Below, one piece after another: positions 26,585 through 35,348 of a stretch of DNA of 64,000 nucleotides (the first letter of the stretch is position 1; the number at the start of each line of letters is the position of its first letter). Source of the stretch: an uncultured Lachnospiraceae bacterium (GTDB lineage Bacteria > Bacillota > Clostridia > Lachnospirales > Lachnospiraceae); assembly GCA_947245585.1 (NCBI GenBank), contig CAMXPV010000022.1:1-64000 (forward strand), read 5' to 3'. Position numbers and translations under genes: made by a program. The notes beneath the pieces are model-generated. The model was not told the DNA's origin. It saw nothing but the letters and a program-made list of their open reading frames with translations, and made no database searches.

Positions 26585-27191
26585 AATTCGTCCTCTCAAA
26601 AGGTTCCTTCTCCGGCAGGCCGTATTTTTCCCTGCCAAGCGCGATGCTCTTCATCAGGAATGTCATATTTCTCGCAAGCGTCCGCATAGTCTGTAAGCCT
26701 TCCGCATCCTGCGCGGCCTCTCCCTGTACCCTGCCGTGTACGCTGTTCCAATATTGGCTCGATGCCACAGGCATATTAGAAATCAAAAAATACTTGTTCA
26801 GTTCGTCAAAGGTGGCCGACAGGCCGCCACGTCTCGCGACAACGACACTGGCGCCCACCTTCATGCTCTTGTCAAAGGGCGCGCTGTAAAACAGTCTGTC
26901 CAGAAAAGAAATCAGCGTACCGTTTGCGGACGCATAGTAAACCGGGGAGGCGATCACAAGCCCATCGCAGGCCTCAAACTTAGGCTGTGTTTCATTTACC
27001 ATATCGTCAAATACACATTTCCCTTTTTCAGAACAAGTCCCACAGGCGATGCAACCGCGGATATCCTTATTGCCGATCTGTATGGTCTCCGCTTCGACCC
27101 CCTCCGCAGCAAAAATTTTTTCCATCTCCCGCAGGGCAACCGCCGTGTTGCCATCCACCCGCGGGCTTCCGTTTACCATAAGCACTTTCAT
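26574..27191 (-). CDS. Flavodoxin-fold NAD(P)H-dependent oxidoreductase
   Basis: A 205-residue FMN-binding protein of the NADPH-dependent FMN reductase/iron-sulfur flavoprotein class. It begins MKVLMVNGSPRVDGNTAVALREM (phosphate-binding loop), has a CIACGTCSEKGKC four-cysteine region near residue 46 and SPVYYASANGTLISFLDRLFY, the flavin ring site. GGAGGAG precedes the start. It overlaps the Na/Pi gene end by eleven bases in convergent orientation. Substrate unknown. Confidence 0.92.
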   Translation of the reverse strand: MKVLMVNGSPRVDGNTAVALREMEKIFAAEGVEAETIQIGNKDIRGCIACGTCSEKGKCVFDDMVNETQPKFEACDGLVIASPVYYASANGTLISFLDRLFYSAPFDKSMKVGASVVVARRGGLSATFDELNKYFLISNMPVASSQYWNSVHGRVQGEAAQDAEGLQTMRTLARNMTFLMKSIALGREKYGLPEKEPFERTNFIR

Positions 27192-27298
27192 AGATACACT
27201 CCTCCTTTTTGCATTTCACCTTGTACATCCTGTCAAAATCCACTATAATCATTATGACAAAAAAGGACTGTCACGTCCAGAAAAATAATGGAGAAACT

Positions 27299-28048
27299 AT
27301 GATTACGCAGGAAATACGCACCATTGACGAATTGTTACAATTTGTAAACAGTCTCTATGAAAAGCACGGCGTGCGGCTCTGGTATCGGGGTGAGGAAAAC
27401 GCGTCCCTGACGCTGATTCCCTCCATCCAACGCAGTAAAAAGCGGCTCGATGCCGAGCGGTATATCACCAACGACTTCTATACCCGTGCCAGACAAATCA
27501 TAGACCATCCCCCTGCCAAACACAACTACGCAGGATGGGTGTCTTTGATGCAGCACTACGGCCTTCCCACAAGGATGCTAGACTGGAGCCAGTCTCCCCT
27601 GATCGCGGTATTTTTCGCCACGGAGACTTATCGGGAGCTGCCGGACACAGACGGCTGCGTCTGGGTGCTTGCGCCGGGTCTATTGAATGAAAAAGAGGGC
27701 TTCGGTGATTGTATCTATCCGATTGATGCCGACACCACGCAGGAAATGCTGCTGCCGGCTTTTAAACATGCCCATCACAACCACGAACTGGCCAACCGGA
27801 TTCTGGCATGCAGCTCCACGGAAAACAATCTGCGGATGTACTCCCAGCACTCCAACTTCACCGTGCATAACTCACTGAAGCATCTGGAAGACATCTGCGA
27901 CGAAGACATGCTCTATAAAATTATCATTCCAGGCAAACGGAAAAAATACTTTAGCGATAGTCTGCGGGTTCTGGGTATCACGGAAAGCTTCGTCTATCCT
28001 GATCTGGATCATATTTCGGCCGATCTGCGGGACGAATATGGAATCTGA
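27299..28048 (+). CDS. FRG domain-containing protein
   Basis: A 249-residue cytoplasmic protein with an FRG domain over residues about 15-130: the F/W-YRG motif appears as LWYRGEE and a second motif is LMQHYGLPTRMLDWSQSPLIAVFFA. The FRG domain is of unknown activity; it occurs alone and within phage defence or toxin-like proteins. The ATG at 27299 is preceded by GGAGA; a frame open from 27209 has no good site. It lies 42 bases upstream of the ABC transporter operon on the same strand and could be co-transcribed, but no defence partner is adjacent. Confidence 0.88.
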   Translation: MITQEIRTIDELLQFVNSLYEKHGVRLWYRGEENASLTLIPSIQRSKKRLDAERYITNDFYTRARQIIDHPPAKHNYAGWVSLMQHYGLPTRMLDWSQSPLIAVFFATETYRELPDTDGCVWVLAPGLLNEKEGFGDCIYPIDADTTQEMLLPAFKHAHHNHELANRILACSSTENNLRMYSQHSNFTVHNSLKHLEDICDEDMLYKIIIPGKRKKYFSDSLRVLGITESFVYPDLDHISADLRDEYGI

Positions 28049-28089
28049 CCCTTGCGAGATCCGTTTTTCGGACTCGGGAAAGGAAAAAA

Positions 28090-29199
28090 ATGAAAGTTAC
28101 ACTCTCACACCTTACCAAAATCTTCCCCGGCAGGGGCCGGGGCAATAAAAAGAAAGAAGATGTCATTGCCGTAAACGACTTTACTTTTGAAATTCCCGAC
28201 GGGAAACTGGTGGGGCTTTTAGGCCCTTCCGGCTGTGGAAAGAGCACCACCCTAAATCTAATCTGCGGCCTGCAGAAACCCACCGAGGGACAGATCTTCT
28301 TCGATGAAGAGGATGTAACCCAGCTTACGCCGCAAAAGCGTGGTGTCGGCATGGTGTTTCAAAATTATGCCCTCTATCCGCATTTAAATGTAGAGCAAAA
28401 TATCCGTTTTCCTCTGGAAAATTTGAAGGGCGCAGACAAACTTTCAAAAGAAGAAATGCGCGCCCGCGTGAAGGAAGCCGCCGGATTGGTACAGATAGAC
28501 GAATTGTTGGATCGAAAACCGGCGGAGCTCTCCGGCGGACAGCAGCAGCGCGTGGCCATCGCAAGAGCGCTTGTCAAACTTCCCCTGGTACTTCTTTTGG
28601 ACGAGCCCCTCTCCAATCTGGATGCGAGACTCCGTCTCCAGACCCGGGAAGAGATCCGGCGCATCCAAAAAGAGACCGGCATCACCACCATCTTTGTAAC
28701 CCACGATCAGGATGAGGCCATGAGCATCTCCGACCTTATCGTGGTCATGAAGGACGGTGTCGTACAACAGATCGGAAAGCCGCAGGAAGTCTATGACAAT
28801 CCTGCCAATCTGTTTGTGGCAAAGTTCCTTGGAACGCCGCCCATCAATCTTTTTGACGGCCGAATACAAGACAATGCCCTTCTGATCGGAGAAGAAAAAG
28901 TGTTTACCCTGAAAGATGCCCCCAATCAGCCGGTACATGTGGGCATCCGCCCGGAGGGCTTCACTCTCTCAAAAGACGGCGTGCTCTCCTGTCACTTAAG
29001 CAGGCCGGAGGTGATGGGACGGGATATCAGCATTGTCTCCACCCACCCCGCATCGCAAAATCCCGTCGTCCGCTCCATCGTGGACGCGGAGAGCTGCGAA
29101 CATCTTTCGGGTGATACCGTGCGGTTTTCCTTAAATCCGAGAAAAGTATTTCTCTTTGCAAGTGAAACCGGAAACCGCATTCCTTTTGAAACCTTGTAA
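28090..29199 (+). CDS. ABC transporter ATP-binding protein, UgpC/MalK type
   Basis: A 369-residue ATPase of carbohydrate uptake (CUT1) systems. Walker A GPSGCGKST near 48, Q-loop VFQNYALYPH, signature LSGGQQQRVAIARAL, Walker B LLLDEPLSNLD and H-loop VTHDQDEAMSIS, plus the C-terminal regulatory OB-type domain (about 240-369). A basic insertion GRGRGNKKKED at residues 15-25 is unusual. Start follows AAAGGAA. First gene of a four-gene sugar transporter operon with two permeases and a binding protein. Confidence 0.95.
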   Translation: MKVTLSHLTKIFPGRGRGNKKKEDVIAVNDFTFEIPDGKLVGLLGPSGCGKSTTLNLICGLQKPTEGQIFFDEEDVTQLTPQKRGVGMVFQNYALYPHLNVEQNIRFPLENLKGADKLSKEEMRARVKEAAGLVQIDELLDRKPAELSGGQQQRVAIARALVKLPLVLLLDEPLSNLDARLRLQTREEIRRIQKETGITTIFVTHDQDEAMSISDLIVVMKDGVVQQIGKPQEVYDNPANLFVAKFLGTPPINLFDGRIQDNALLIGEEKVFTLKDAPNQPVHVGIRPEGFTLSKDGVLSCHLSRPEVMGRDISIVSTHPASQNPVVRSIVDAESCEHLSGDTVRFSLNPRKVFLFASETGNRIPFETL

Positions 29200-29223
29200 A
29201 AGAAAGGAAAGAGGGAATTTTCA

Positions 29224-30117
29224 ATGGAAAAACAAAATCAAAAAGGATGGCTTTATCTCCTTCCCGCCCTCCTGTTTTTAGGTATTTTCATGGTCTATCC
29301 GCTGTTCGACGTGTTCGTCTACTCCTTCGAGGAGGGATACAATTCCGCCTCCCAGACTTTTTACGGCATCGGCGGCTACAACTATTCCTATGTCCTGCAT
29401 GATGCCTATTTCCTGCAGGCGCTAAAAAACACTTTTATTCTGGTGATTATTACCGTGCCGCTCTCCACCGGACTGGCGCTTTTCATATCCGTGGCTTTAA
29501 ACAGCATCAAGCCTTTGCGGGAACTGTTTCAGACGATTTTCTTTTTGCCCTATGTCACAAACACGCTGGCGGTGGGCCTTGTATTTATGATTCTCTTTAA
29601 AAAAACGCCCTACTCCGAAGGGCTGATCAATCTGTTAATCAACTGCTTCGGCGGCAGTTCCGTGGATTTTATTGACGGTCCCTACTGGGCCAAAATGTTT
29701 GTGCTCTGCTTTTACACGGTATGGATTGTCATGCCTTTTAAGATTTTGATTTTGACAAGCGCGCTGGCCGGCGTTAACCCCGTTTACTACAATGCCGCCA
29801 AAGTGGACGGCACGGGAAGGCTTCGGATGTTCTTTAAAATCACCCTGCCCATGATTTCCCCCATGCTCTTCTATCTGGTGATCACGGGATTTATCGGTGC
29901 CTTCAAGGCTTACAGCGATGCGGTGGCCCTGTTTGGCACAAACTTAAACGCCGCCGGCATGAACACCATCGTTGGCTATGTCTACGACATGCTATACCGG
30001 GACAGCGGCGGCTATCCCTCCTACGCATCGGCGGCGGCAATCATCCTGTTTGCCATCGTTTTGACCATAACCTGTATCAATTTGTTAGTCAGCAAAAAAC
30101 ACGTACATTACCACTAA
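29224..30117 (+). CDS. Carbohydrate ABC transporter permease, MalF type
   Basis: A 297-residue inner-membrane permease with six predicted helices and the cytoplasmic EAA-like loop YNAAKVDGTGRLRMFFKITLPMISP near residue 195 that contacts the ATPase. Gap to the ATPase gene is 24 bases; GAAAGGAAAG precedes the ATG. Works with the next permease as a heterodimer. Sugar specificity unknown. Confidence 0.94.
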   Translation: MEKQNQKGWLYLLPALLFLGIFMVYPLFDVFVYSFEEGYNSASQTFYGIGGYNYSYVLHDAYFLQALKNTFILVIITVPLSTGLALFISVALNSIKPLRELFQTIFFLPYVTNTLAVGLVFMILFKKTPYSEGLINLLINCFGGSSVDFIDGPYWAKMFVLCFYTVWIVMPFKILILTSALAGVNPVYYNAAKVDGTGRLRMFFKITLPMISPMLFYLVITGFIGAFKAYSDAVALFGTNLNAAGMNTIVGYVYDMLYRDSGGYPSYASAAAIILFAIVLTITCINLLVSKKHVHYH

Positions 30118-30155
30118 TCCGGCATCTGTTGTTTTGCCAAAAGAGGGATTTTCCT

Positions 30156-30989
30156 ATGAAAAAAAATAAGGTTCTCACCATATTGATCTATCTGTTTCTC
30201 GGCTTCTGGGCACTGGTCGTACTGTTTCCTTTCTACTGGATGGTACTGACCTCCGTGAAGGATTACGCCGCCTATAACGCAGAGTATATTCCAAAATTTT
30301 TTACACTCTCTCCGACCATGCAAAATTATGCGGACGCTTTTACCACGGTCCCGCTTGGAAAATATCTCTTCAATACGCTTATTTTTACAGTGATCACCAC
30401 GGCTCTCATGCTTGTTGTCATCACACTGGCGGCCTTCGCCTTCGCCAGGCTCCGGTTTGCAGGCCGCGGTCTGATCTTCACCCTGTTTCTGGCGCTGATG
30501 ATGATTCCCACGGAACTGGTGGTCATCACGAATTTTACCACCATCACCAATCTGGAACTGCGCAACACCTTCACCGGGCTGATTCTCCCTTCCGTAACTT
30601 CGGTGTTTTACATTTATCTGCTCCGGGAAAATTTCGCCCAGATTCCGGACGAACTATACTATGCCGCCAAAGTGGACGGGACTTCGGATTTCAAATATCT
30701 GCGGCGGGTCATGATTCCCATCTGCCGCCCCACACTGGTCACCATCACGATTCTGAAAATGATCGAGTGTTGGAATTCCTATGTGTGGCCGCGGCTGATT
30801 ACCGATGACTCCGATTATTATCTGGTTTCCAACGGCATTCAGGAAATTCGTGAAAATGGTTTCGGGCGGGCAAACATTCCCGCCATGATGGCGGCGGTGG
30901 TTGTCATTTCCCTGCCACTTATTATTCTGTTTCTCCTGTTTCGCAGGCAGATCATGTCTGGCGTTGCAAGAGGGGGAACGAAGGGCTGA
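30156..30989 (+). CDS. Carbohydrate ABC transporter permease, MalG type
   Basis: A 277-residue permease with six helices and the EAA-like loop YYAAKVDGTSDFKYLRRVMIPICRP near residue 175. The ATG at 30156 follows AGAGGGATTTT. It is 38 bases after the first permease and directly followed by the binding-protein gene; part of the same operon. Confidence 0.94.
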   Translation: MKKNKVLTILIYLFLGFWALVVLFPFYWMVLTSVKDYAAYNAEYIPKFFTLSPTMQNYADAFTTVPLGKYLFNTLIFTVITTALMLVVITLAAFAFARLRFAGRGLIFTLFLALMMIPTELVVITNFTTITNLELRNTFTGLILPSVTSVFYIYLLRENFAQIPDELYYAAKVDGTSDFKYLRRVMIPICRPTLVTITILKMIECWNSYVWPRLITDDSDYYLVSNGIQEIRENGFGRANIPAMMAAVVVISLPLIILFLLFRRQIMSGVARGGTKG

Positions 30990-31025
30990 GTGTTTTGCAC
31001 AGACTGTTTCGGAAAGGATAAAAAA

Positions 31026-32651
31026 TTGAAAAATAAGACCAGGAATAAAAAAATTCATATGAAATGGAAAAAGGCGCTGTCAGCGTTTTTCATCGGAACA
31101 GGCCTCCTTACCCTAAACGGCTGTCACGGCTCCAAAGCCCTGCCGGATTTTGAAGTGCCCGCAGAATTTGACACTTCAAGGAATTATGAGATCACCTTCT
31201 GGGCCAAAAACGACACCAACAAAAACCAGACGGATGTCTATAAAAAAGCCATCGCGGACTTTGAAACCCTCTATCCGAATATCAAAGTAAACATGAAACT
31301 CTACACCGACTATGGCAGAATCTTCAATGACGTGATCACCAACATTGCCACCGGCACCACGCCCAATGTGTGTATCACCTACCCGGACCATATCGCCACC
31401 TACATGACCGGAAAAAACACGGTGGTTCCTCTGGACGCGCTCTTTGCGGATGAAAAATACGGTCTGGGGGGCAGCGCGCTTCTCTATGACGGGCCCGCTC
31501 AGGAGGAAATCATTCCACAGTTTCTGTCGGAATGCGTGTTGGAGGGACAACACTATGCCCTTCCCTACATGCGCTCCACGGAATGCTGTTACATCAACAA
31601 AACTTATGTGGAAAAATTAGGCTACACCTTGCCCGATGTGCTGACCTGGGATTTTGTATGGGAAGTGTCGGAAGCCGCAACAGACAAAAATGCGGACGGT
31701 ACCTTCGCCTTAAACGGCCAGAATGTGATGATCCCCTTTATCTATAAATCCACGGACAACATGATGATTCAGTCCCTGAGACAACAGGGGGCGGAGTATT
31801 CCACGCCGGAAGGCGATATCGGCCTTTTTAACGATACCACAAAGGCCCTTTTGTACGAGGTTGCAGACCATGTGGAGAGCGGCGCATTCTCCACGTTTAA
31901 GATTTCCAGTTATCCCGCCAATTTCTTGAATGCGGGACAATGTATTTTTGCCATCGACTCCACGGCGGGAGCCACCTGGATGGGCGCGGACGCGCCGCTT
32001 GCCGATATCAGCGAAGATGCCTTTGTGGACTTTGAGACAGAAATCCGTATGGTGCCCCAGTTTGACCCGGCCCATCCCCAGATGATTTCCCAGGGTCCCT
32101 CCGTCTGTGTCTTCAATAAAGTGGACCCGCAGGAAGTGTTGGCTTCCTGGCTTTTTACTCAGTATCTTCTGACCAACGACGTGCAGATCGGCTACGCCCA
32201 GACCGAAGGCTATCTGCCCGTCACGAAAAAAGCACAGGAATCTCCCGCCTATCAGGATTACCTTGCAAAAAGCGGAGAGGACAACAACACGCATTACGCA
32301 ATAAAAATCGAAGCCTCCAGGCTTCTTCTTGACCATACCGGAGACACCTTTGTGACGCCTGTGTTTAACGGCTCTGCCTCCCTCAGAAATGCGGCCGGAC
32401 AGCTCATTGAAAATGTGGCCACCTCCGTGAGGCGGCACGAGACGGTGGACGAGGCCTATATGGAACAGCTCTACGCGGATGTCATTTCACTCTACCGTCT
32501 CGATCAGAAAGATATCGCCACAAACGGCAAGCAGGAACTGGGCGCGCTGCCCGCCCCCGCTGTCCTTCTCCTCGCCGCGCTGGCGCTGTCCTGGTGTCTG
32601 ATCCTGCTCTATGTATTGCAGGATTTTGTCAAAAAGAGAAAAAAACATTGA
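31026..32651 (+). CDS. Carbohydrate-binding lipoprotein of the ABC transporter, with C-terminal membrane anchor
   Basis: A 541-residue extracellular solute-binding protein of family 1. A lipoprotein signal ends at LLTLNGC (Cys about 33), then a sugar-binding fold of two lobes follows (YEITFWAKNDTNKNQTDVYKK at the start, LPYMRSTECCYINKTYVEKLGY). Unusually, the C-terminus LPAPAVLLLAALALSWCLILLY then VLQDFVKKRKKH forms a clear transmembrane helix with a positive tail, so the protein may be anchored at both ends. The TTG at 31026 follows AAAGGA at seven bases; an ATG at 31059 would give a shorter signal but has a poor site. Last gene of the operon. Confidence 0.88.
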   Translation: MKNKTRNKKIHMKWKKALSAFFIGTGLLTLNGCHGSKALPDFEVPAEFDTSRNYEITFWAKNDTNKNQTDVYKKAIADFETLYPNIKVNMKLYTDYGRIFNDVITNIATGTTPNVCITYPDHIATYMTGKNTVVPLDALFADEKYGLGGSALLYDGPAQEEIIPQFLSECVLEGQHYALPYMRSTECCYINKTYVEKLGYTLPDVLTWDFVWEVSEAATDKNADGTFALNGQNVMIPFIYKSTDNMMIQSLRQQGAEYSTPEGDIGLFNDTTKALLYEVADHVESGAFSTFKISSYPANFLNAGQCIFAIDSTAGATWMGADAPLADISEDAFVDFETEIRMVPQFDPAHPQMISQGPSVCVFNKVDPQEVLASWLFTQYLLTNDVQIGYAQTEGYLPVTKKAQESPAYQDYLAKSGEDNNTHYAIKIEASRLLLDHTGDTFVTPVFNGSASLRNAAGQLIENVATSVRRHETVDEAYMEQLYADVISLYRLDQKDIATNGKQELGALPAPAVLLLAALALSWCLILLYVLQDFVKKRKKH

Positions 32652-32675
32652 TTTATCCGTCCGGTGTGGTATAAT
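32648..32675 (+). promoter_or_regulatory. Sigma-A promoter of the lipoprotein gene
   Basis: TTGATT (32648-32653) and TATAAT (32670-32675), spacer 16 bases, 51 bases before the start of the lipoprotein gene and overlapping the end of the binding-protein gene. A good consensus match, so the lipoprotein is probably transcribed by itself. Confidence 0.7.
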
Positions 32676-32725
32676 CGTCGCGTAGACGTAAACTCACATA
32701 CGATGTAGCAATGAGGAGGATTTTT

Positions 32726-33478
32726 ATGAAAAAGAAAATCGCATTAACCCTGGCACTGTCTCTTCTGTTATCTCTCACCGCTTGCGGTAAGGGCGGAGAC
32801 GGCGGCGCCGACAAGAAGTCCGAAGGCGTTATGACCTACGCCGAGTACATGGATGCTGCTCTCGACAGCGAAGTTGTGATCGAGACCTATGTGCAGGCAA
32901 AGCAGTCCTGGTGGGAGGACAAGGCGACTCTCTACACCCAGGACAAGGACGGCGCATACTTTATTTACAACGCAGTCTGCTCCGAAGCTGACTATGCAAA
33001 ACTGACCCCCGGCACCAAGATTAAGGTAACCGGCTACAAGACCGAGTGGTCCGGCGAGATTGAGGTCGCTGAGGGCGCGACGATCGAGATTGAAGACGGC
33101 AGTTTCACTGCTTCCGCAACGGATGTCACCGATCTGCTTGGCAAGGAGGAGGAACTGATCAAACATCAGAACCAGTTTGTTTCCTTCAAGGGCATGACCG
33201 TGGAGACCTATGAGAAGGACGGCCAGTCCTACGACTGCGCTTTTGTTTACAACGACGATAACTCCGGTTCCGCTGACTCCAACAGTGACCTGTACTTCAA
33301 CGTATCTAAGGACGGTCAAACCTATACCTTCTGTGTGGAGTCTTATCTGTGCGACAGCAGCACCGACGTTTACAAGGCTGTAGAGAGCCTGAAGGTTGGC
33401 GATACGGTTGATATGGAAGGTTACCTGTACTGGTACAACGGTGCGAATCCGCATATCACTTCCGTGTCCGTAAAGTGA
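32726..33478 (+). CDS. Secreted lipoprotein of unknown function, OB-fold-like
   Basis: A 250-residue lipoprotein: signal MKKKIALTLALSLLLSLTAC with lipid Cys20, short Gly-rich linker, then two similar beta-rich segments, TYVQAKQSWWEDKATLYTQD and a later region around FVSFKGMTVETYEKDGQSYDCAFVYNDD. The pattern with KVTGYKTEW and DTVDMEGYLYW is like an OB fold. Start has GAGGAGG. Codon choice is skewed to AAG, GAC and GGC, unlike the neighbours, which suggests strong expression. It has its own promoter and is followed by two hairpins. No family I can name with certainty. Confidence 0.82.
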   Translation: MKKKIALTLALSLLLSLTACGKGGDGGADKKSEGVMTYAEYMDAALDSEVVIETYVQAKQSWWEDKATLYTQDKDGAYFIYNAVCSEADYAKLTPGTKIKVTGYKTEWSGEIEVAEGATIEIEDGSFTASATDVTDLLGKEEELIKHQNQFVSFKGMTVETYEKDGQSYDCAFVYNDDNSGSADSNSDLYFNVSKDGQTYTFCVESYLCDSSTDVYKAVESLKVGDTVDMEGYLYWYNGANPHITSVSVK

Positions 33479-33503
33479 GGTAAATCCCTGCGGGATTAAC
33501 CTC
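33477..33503 (+). terminator. Hairpin right after the lipoprotein stop codon
   Basis: Arms GAGGTAAATCCC (33477-33488) and GGGATTAACCTC (33492-33503), one mismatch, three-base loop, beginning inside the stop codon. No T-run follows, so it could stabilise the mRNA end rather than terminate. Confidence 0.5.
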
Positions 33504-33528
33504 GTCTAATAGTATGATAGAAGATCAA

Positions 33529-33565
33529 AAAATCGCTGAAGTCTTATGGCCTCAGCGATTTTTTC
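33529..33565. terminator. Intrinsic terminator, bidirectional
   Basis: AAAATCGCTGA pairs with TCAGCGATTTTTT (33552-33564), loop of twelve bases. T-runs occur on both strands, so it can end both the lipoprotein transcript and the converging anti-sigma/ECF transcript. Confidence 0.8.
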
Positions 33566-33606
33566 ATATCCCTTTCTTTTATCGAATCGCCAGATCTTAA
33601 CAGCGC

Positions 33607-34671
33607 TTACTCCTGCAATTCAAACGTAACGTATACCGACTGCTCTCCTTCATATTTGGGCTCTTCCCCCGCTTCGACACAGGACATAATTTTGCTGCCC
33701 ACTCTAATATCAACCGCCTGAGAAGTACGATCCGAATACTCAACCGTGCAGGTAATCACCGTGTTATCCAACATCTGCTGCATCCCCTGATTCATGTCCT
33801 CCAAACTCTTTCCCTCCCCCCAGAGCGCATCAAATATATCTTTGCTCACGGAACGGTTGTTACAAATATTAATCCACGTATACGTATCCGACTGTCTGCC
33901 ATAGTCCAACGTGAAAGAGCGGTATAACACCGTTTCAAAAGGTCTGGAAGGCAGGCCGTCATTTTCCTCATTATAGTCTCCGCCAATCATCCCTGTGTTT
34001 AATTCGCCCTCATATAGCTGTCCGTCTACGATAATTGTTTCATTCTCCGGCTGTACGATCTGGAACGCCCCGTTATTAATACTGTAAGTGACCTTTTCAA
34101 TATGATCGCCCACGCAGGTAAACGGCATACTGATACAATAATCCACTACACTGCCATCTATATCATCTCCCCCAAGCACCCATGAATTTGCTTTATCGGT
34201 GCTGAGCAGCGGAACCGGTTTCCCAACCGACAACTGTGCAGCTTGTTCCTCTTTCGTCTGCTCTTCACCGCTTTGTTTTTCATCCGCTTCGGCCGCTTTT
34301 ACGTACAGCGTAAACATCTTATCAAACGCGGAAAGCTCTCCTGCGTCATTTTCCCCCGCTGTTTCCTGCGTTGAGATATCCGGTGCCCCCGAAGACGAGT
34401 CCACGCTTTCCATACCGGGATCATTTGGATTTCTCTCTGCTATTTCTAAATCTCCCATATTGCCGCGCCCCGATCTTACTGCAATCACATTTGCCGTTAC
34501 AGCGATCACAGCGCATGCTGCCGCTGCCGCCATAATCCTGGTAACCTTCCGATTCCACTTTTTCATTGTACTTTTCCTTTCCGTAATAATGGTCGAAAAG
34601 GCTTCTTCCGCTTTATCCTGAACGATTTCCGGTATATCGACATCATATAAGAAAATATTCTTCTTCGCCAT
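33607..34671 (-). CDS. Membrane anti-sigma factor-like protein paired with ECF sigma
   Basis: A 354-residue protein with a cytoplasmic N-terminus (MAKKNIFLYDVDIPEIVQDKAEEAFSTI), one transmembrane helix (about residues 45-66), and a large extracytoplasmic part with an acidic low-complexity stretch (ESVDSSSGAPDISTQETAGEN) followed by a beta-rich domain. This layout, and its place seven bases after the sigma gene, is typical of anti-sigma factors of DUF4179-like type. The start has AAAGGA thirteen bases upstream, overlapping the sigma end. The released sigma and trigger cannot be told. Confidence 0.75.
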   Translation of the reverse strand: MAKKNIFLYDVDIPEIVQDKAEEAFSTIITERKSTMKKWNRKVTRIMAAAAACAVIAVTANVIAVRSGRGNMGDLEIAERNPNDPGMESVDSSSGAPDISTQETAGENDAGELSAFDKMFTLYVKAAEADEKQSGEEQTKEEQAAQLSVGKPVPLLSTDKANSWVLGGDDIDGSVVDYCISMPFTCVGDHIEKVTYSINNGAFQIVQPENETIIVDGQLYEGELNTGMIGGDYNEENDGLPSRPFETVLYRSFTLDYGRQSDTYTWINICNNRSVSKDIFDALWGEGKSLEDMNQGMQQMLDNTVITCTVEYSDRTSQAVDIRVGSKIMSCVEAGEEPKYEGEQSVYVTFELQE

Positions 34672-34676
34672 AAAAT

Positions 34677-35195
34677 CTACACATTCCTTTCCGTTCCGTA
34701 ATAGTCCCTTGCCAGTTTTTTCCTTGCCCTGTGCAGCCGGGTCTGTACCGTACTCTTGGAAATATTTAAAATCTTTGCGATTTCATCAATATGATATCCT
34801 TCACTGTAAAACAGCGTCATAACAATGCGATATTTTTCATCCAACAAGGCCAATGCTTCCTTCAATTCAAGATTGTACTCATCACACGCCGACGGTTCTT
34901 CATACTCTTCCAACTCCCCTAAATTCACCGTGGATTTTCTGATCTTATAACATTTATTAATCAGGATTCTCGTCATCCATGTTTTAAAATAGGGAATATG
35001 TCTCAGCGTATTTATTTTTTCCCAACAGACAAGTATCGTATCCTGAATCGCATCTGCAGCATCTTCATCATTCATCAAAATCGCCAACGCAACTCTATAC
35101 ATATCTTTCATGTACAATTGCATAAGTTCCGTAAAAGCATTCGGATCCCGCTTTTTCGCTTTTCTGACCAGATTATCAGTTTCTTTATCCTGCAT
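34677..35195 (-). CDS. ECF-type RNA polymerase sigma factor
   Basis: A 172-residue sigma-70 family protein. Region 2 spans about residues 15-85 (NAFTELMQLYMKDMYRVALAIL, DAADAIQDTILVCWEKI, YFKTWMTRILINKCY) and region 4 is at 115-165 (YRIVMTLFYSEGYHIDEIAKILNISKSTVQTRLHRARKKL). The ATG at 35195 follows AGGAGGAAGG; a longer frame to 35261 is not supported. It is followed by its anti-sigma gene. Expected to control extracytoplasmic stress genes. Confidence 0.93.
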   Translation of the reverse strand: MQDKETDNLVRKAKKRDPNAFTELMQLYMKDMYRVALAILMNDEDAADAIQDTILVCWEKINTLRHIPYFKTWMTRILINKCYKIRKSTVNLGELEEYEEPSACDEYNLELKEALALLDEKYRIVMTLFYSEGYHIDEIAKILNISKSTVQTRLHRARKKLARDYYGTERNV

Positions 35196-35303
35196 AAAAC
35201 CTTCCTCCTGTGCGCACAGTTGGTTGCAGACGATCCGGAGCGTCCTCCCTTTCGTCCACATACATTAGATATGAAATCCCAATAAAAAATCCCATAATTT
35301 TTG

Positions 35304-35336
35304 AAAAAAAATTGGAGCAGACAAAACGTCCGCCCC
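35304..35336 (-). terminator. Terminator of the cupin-MATE-peptidase-aldolase operon
   Basis: On the minus strand GGGGCGGAC (35336-35328) pairs with GTCTGCTCC (35322-35314) with two G-U pairs, loop of five, followed by AATTTTTTTT. It sits just after the aldolase stop. Confidence 0.7.
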
Positions 35337-35348
35337 TGTTTTACTTTT

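Noticed and set aside
31710-32438. Minus-strand open frame of 242 codons opposite the sugar-binding lipoprotein
   Set aside because: Composition is His/Gly/Arg-rich and unlike a protein; the plus-strand gene is firm.
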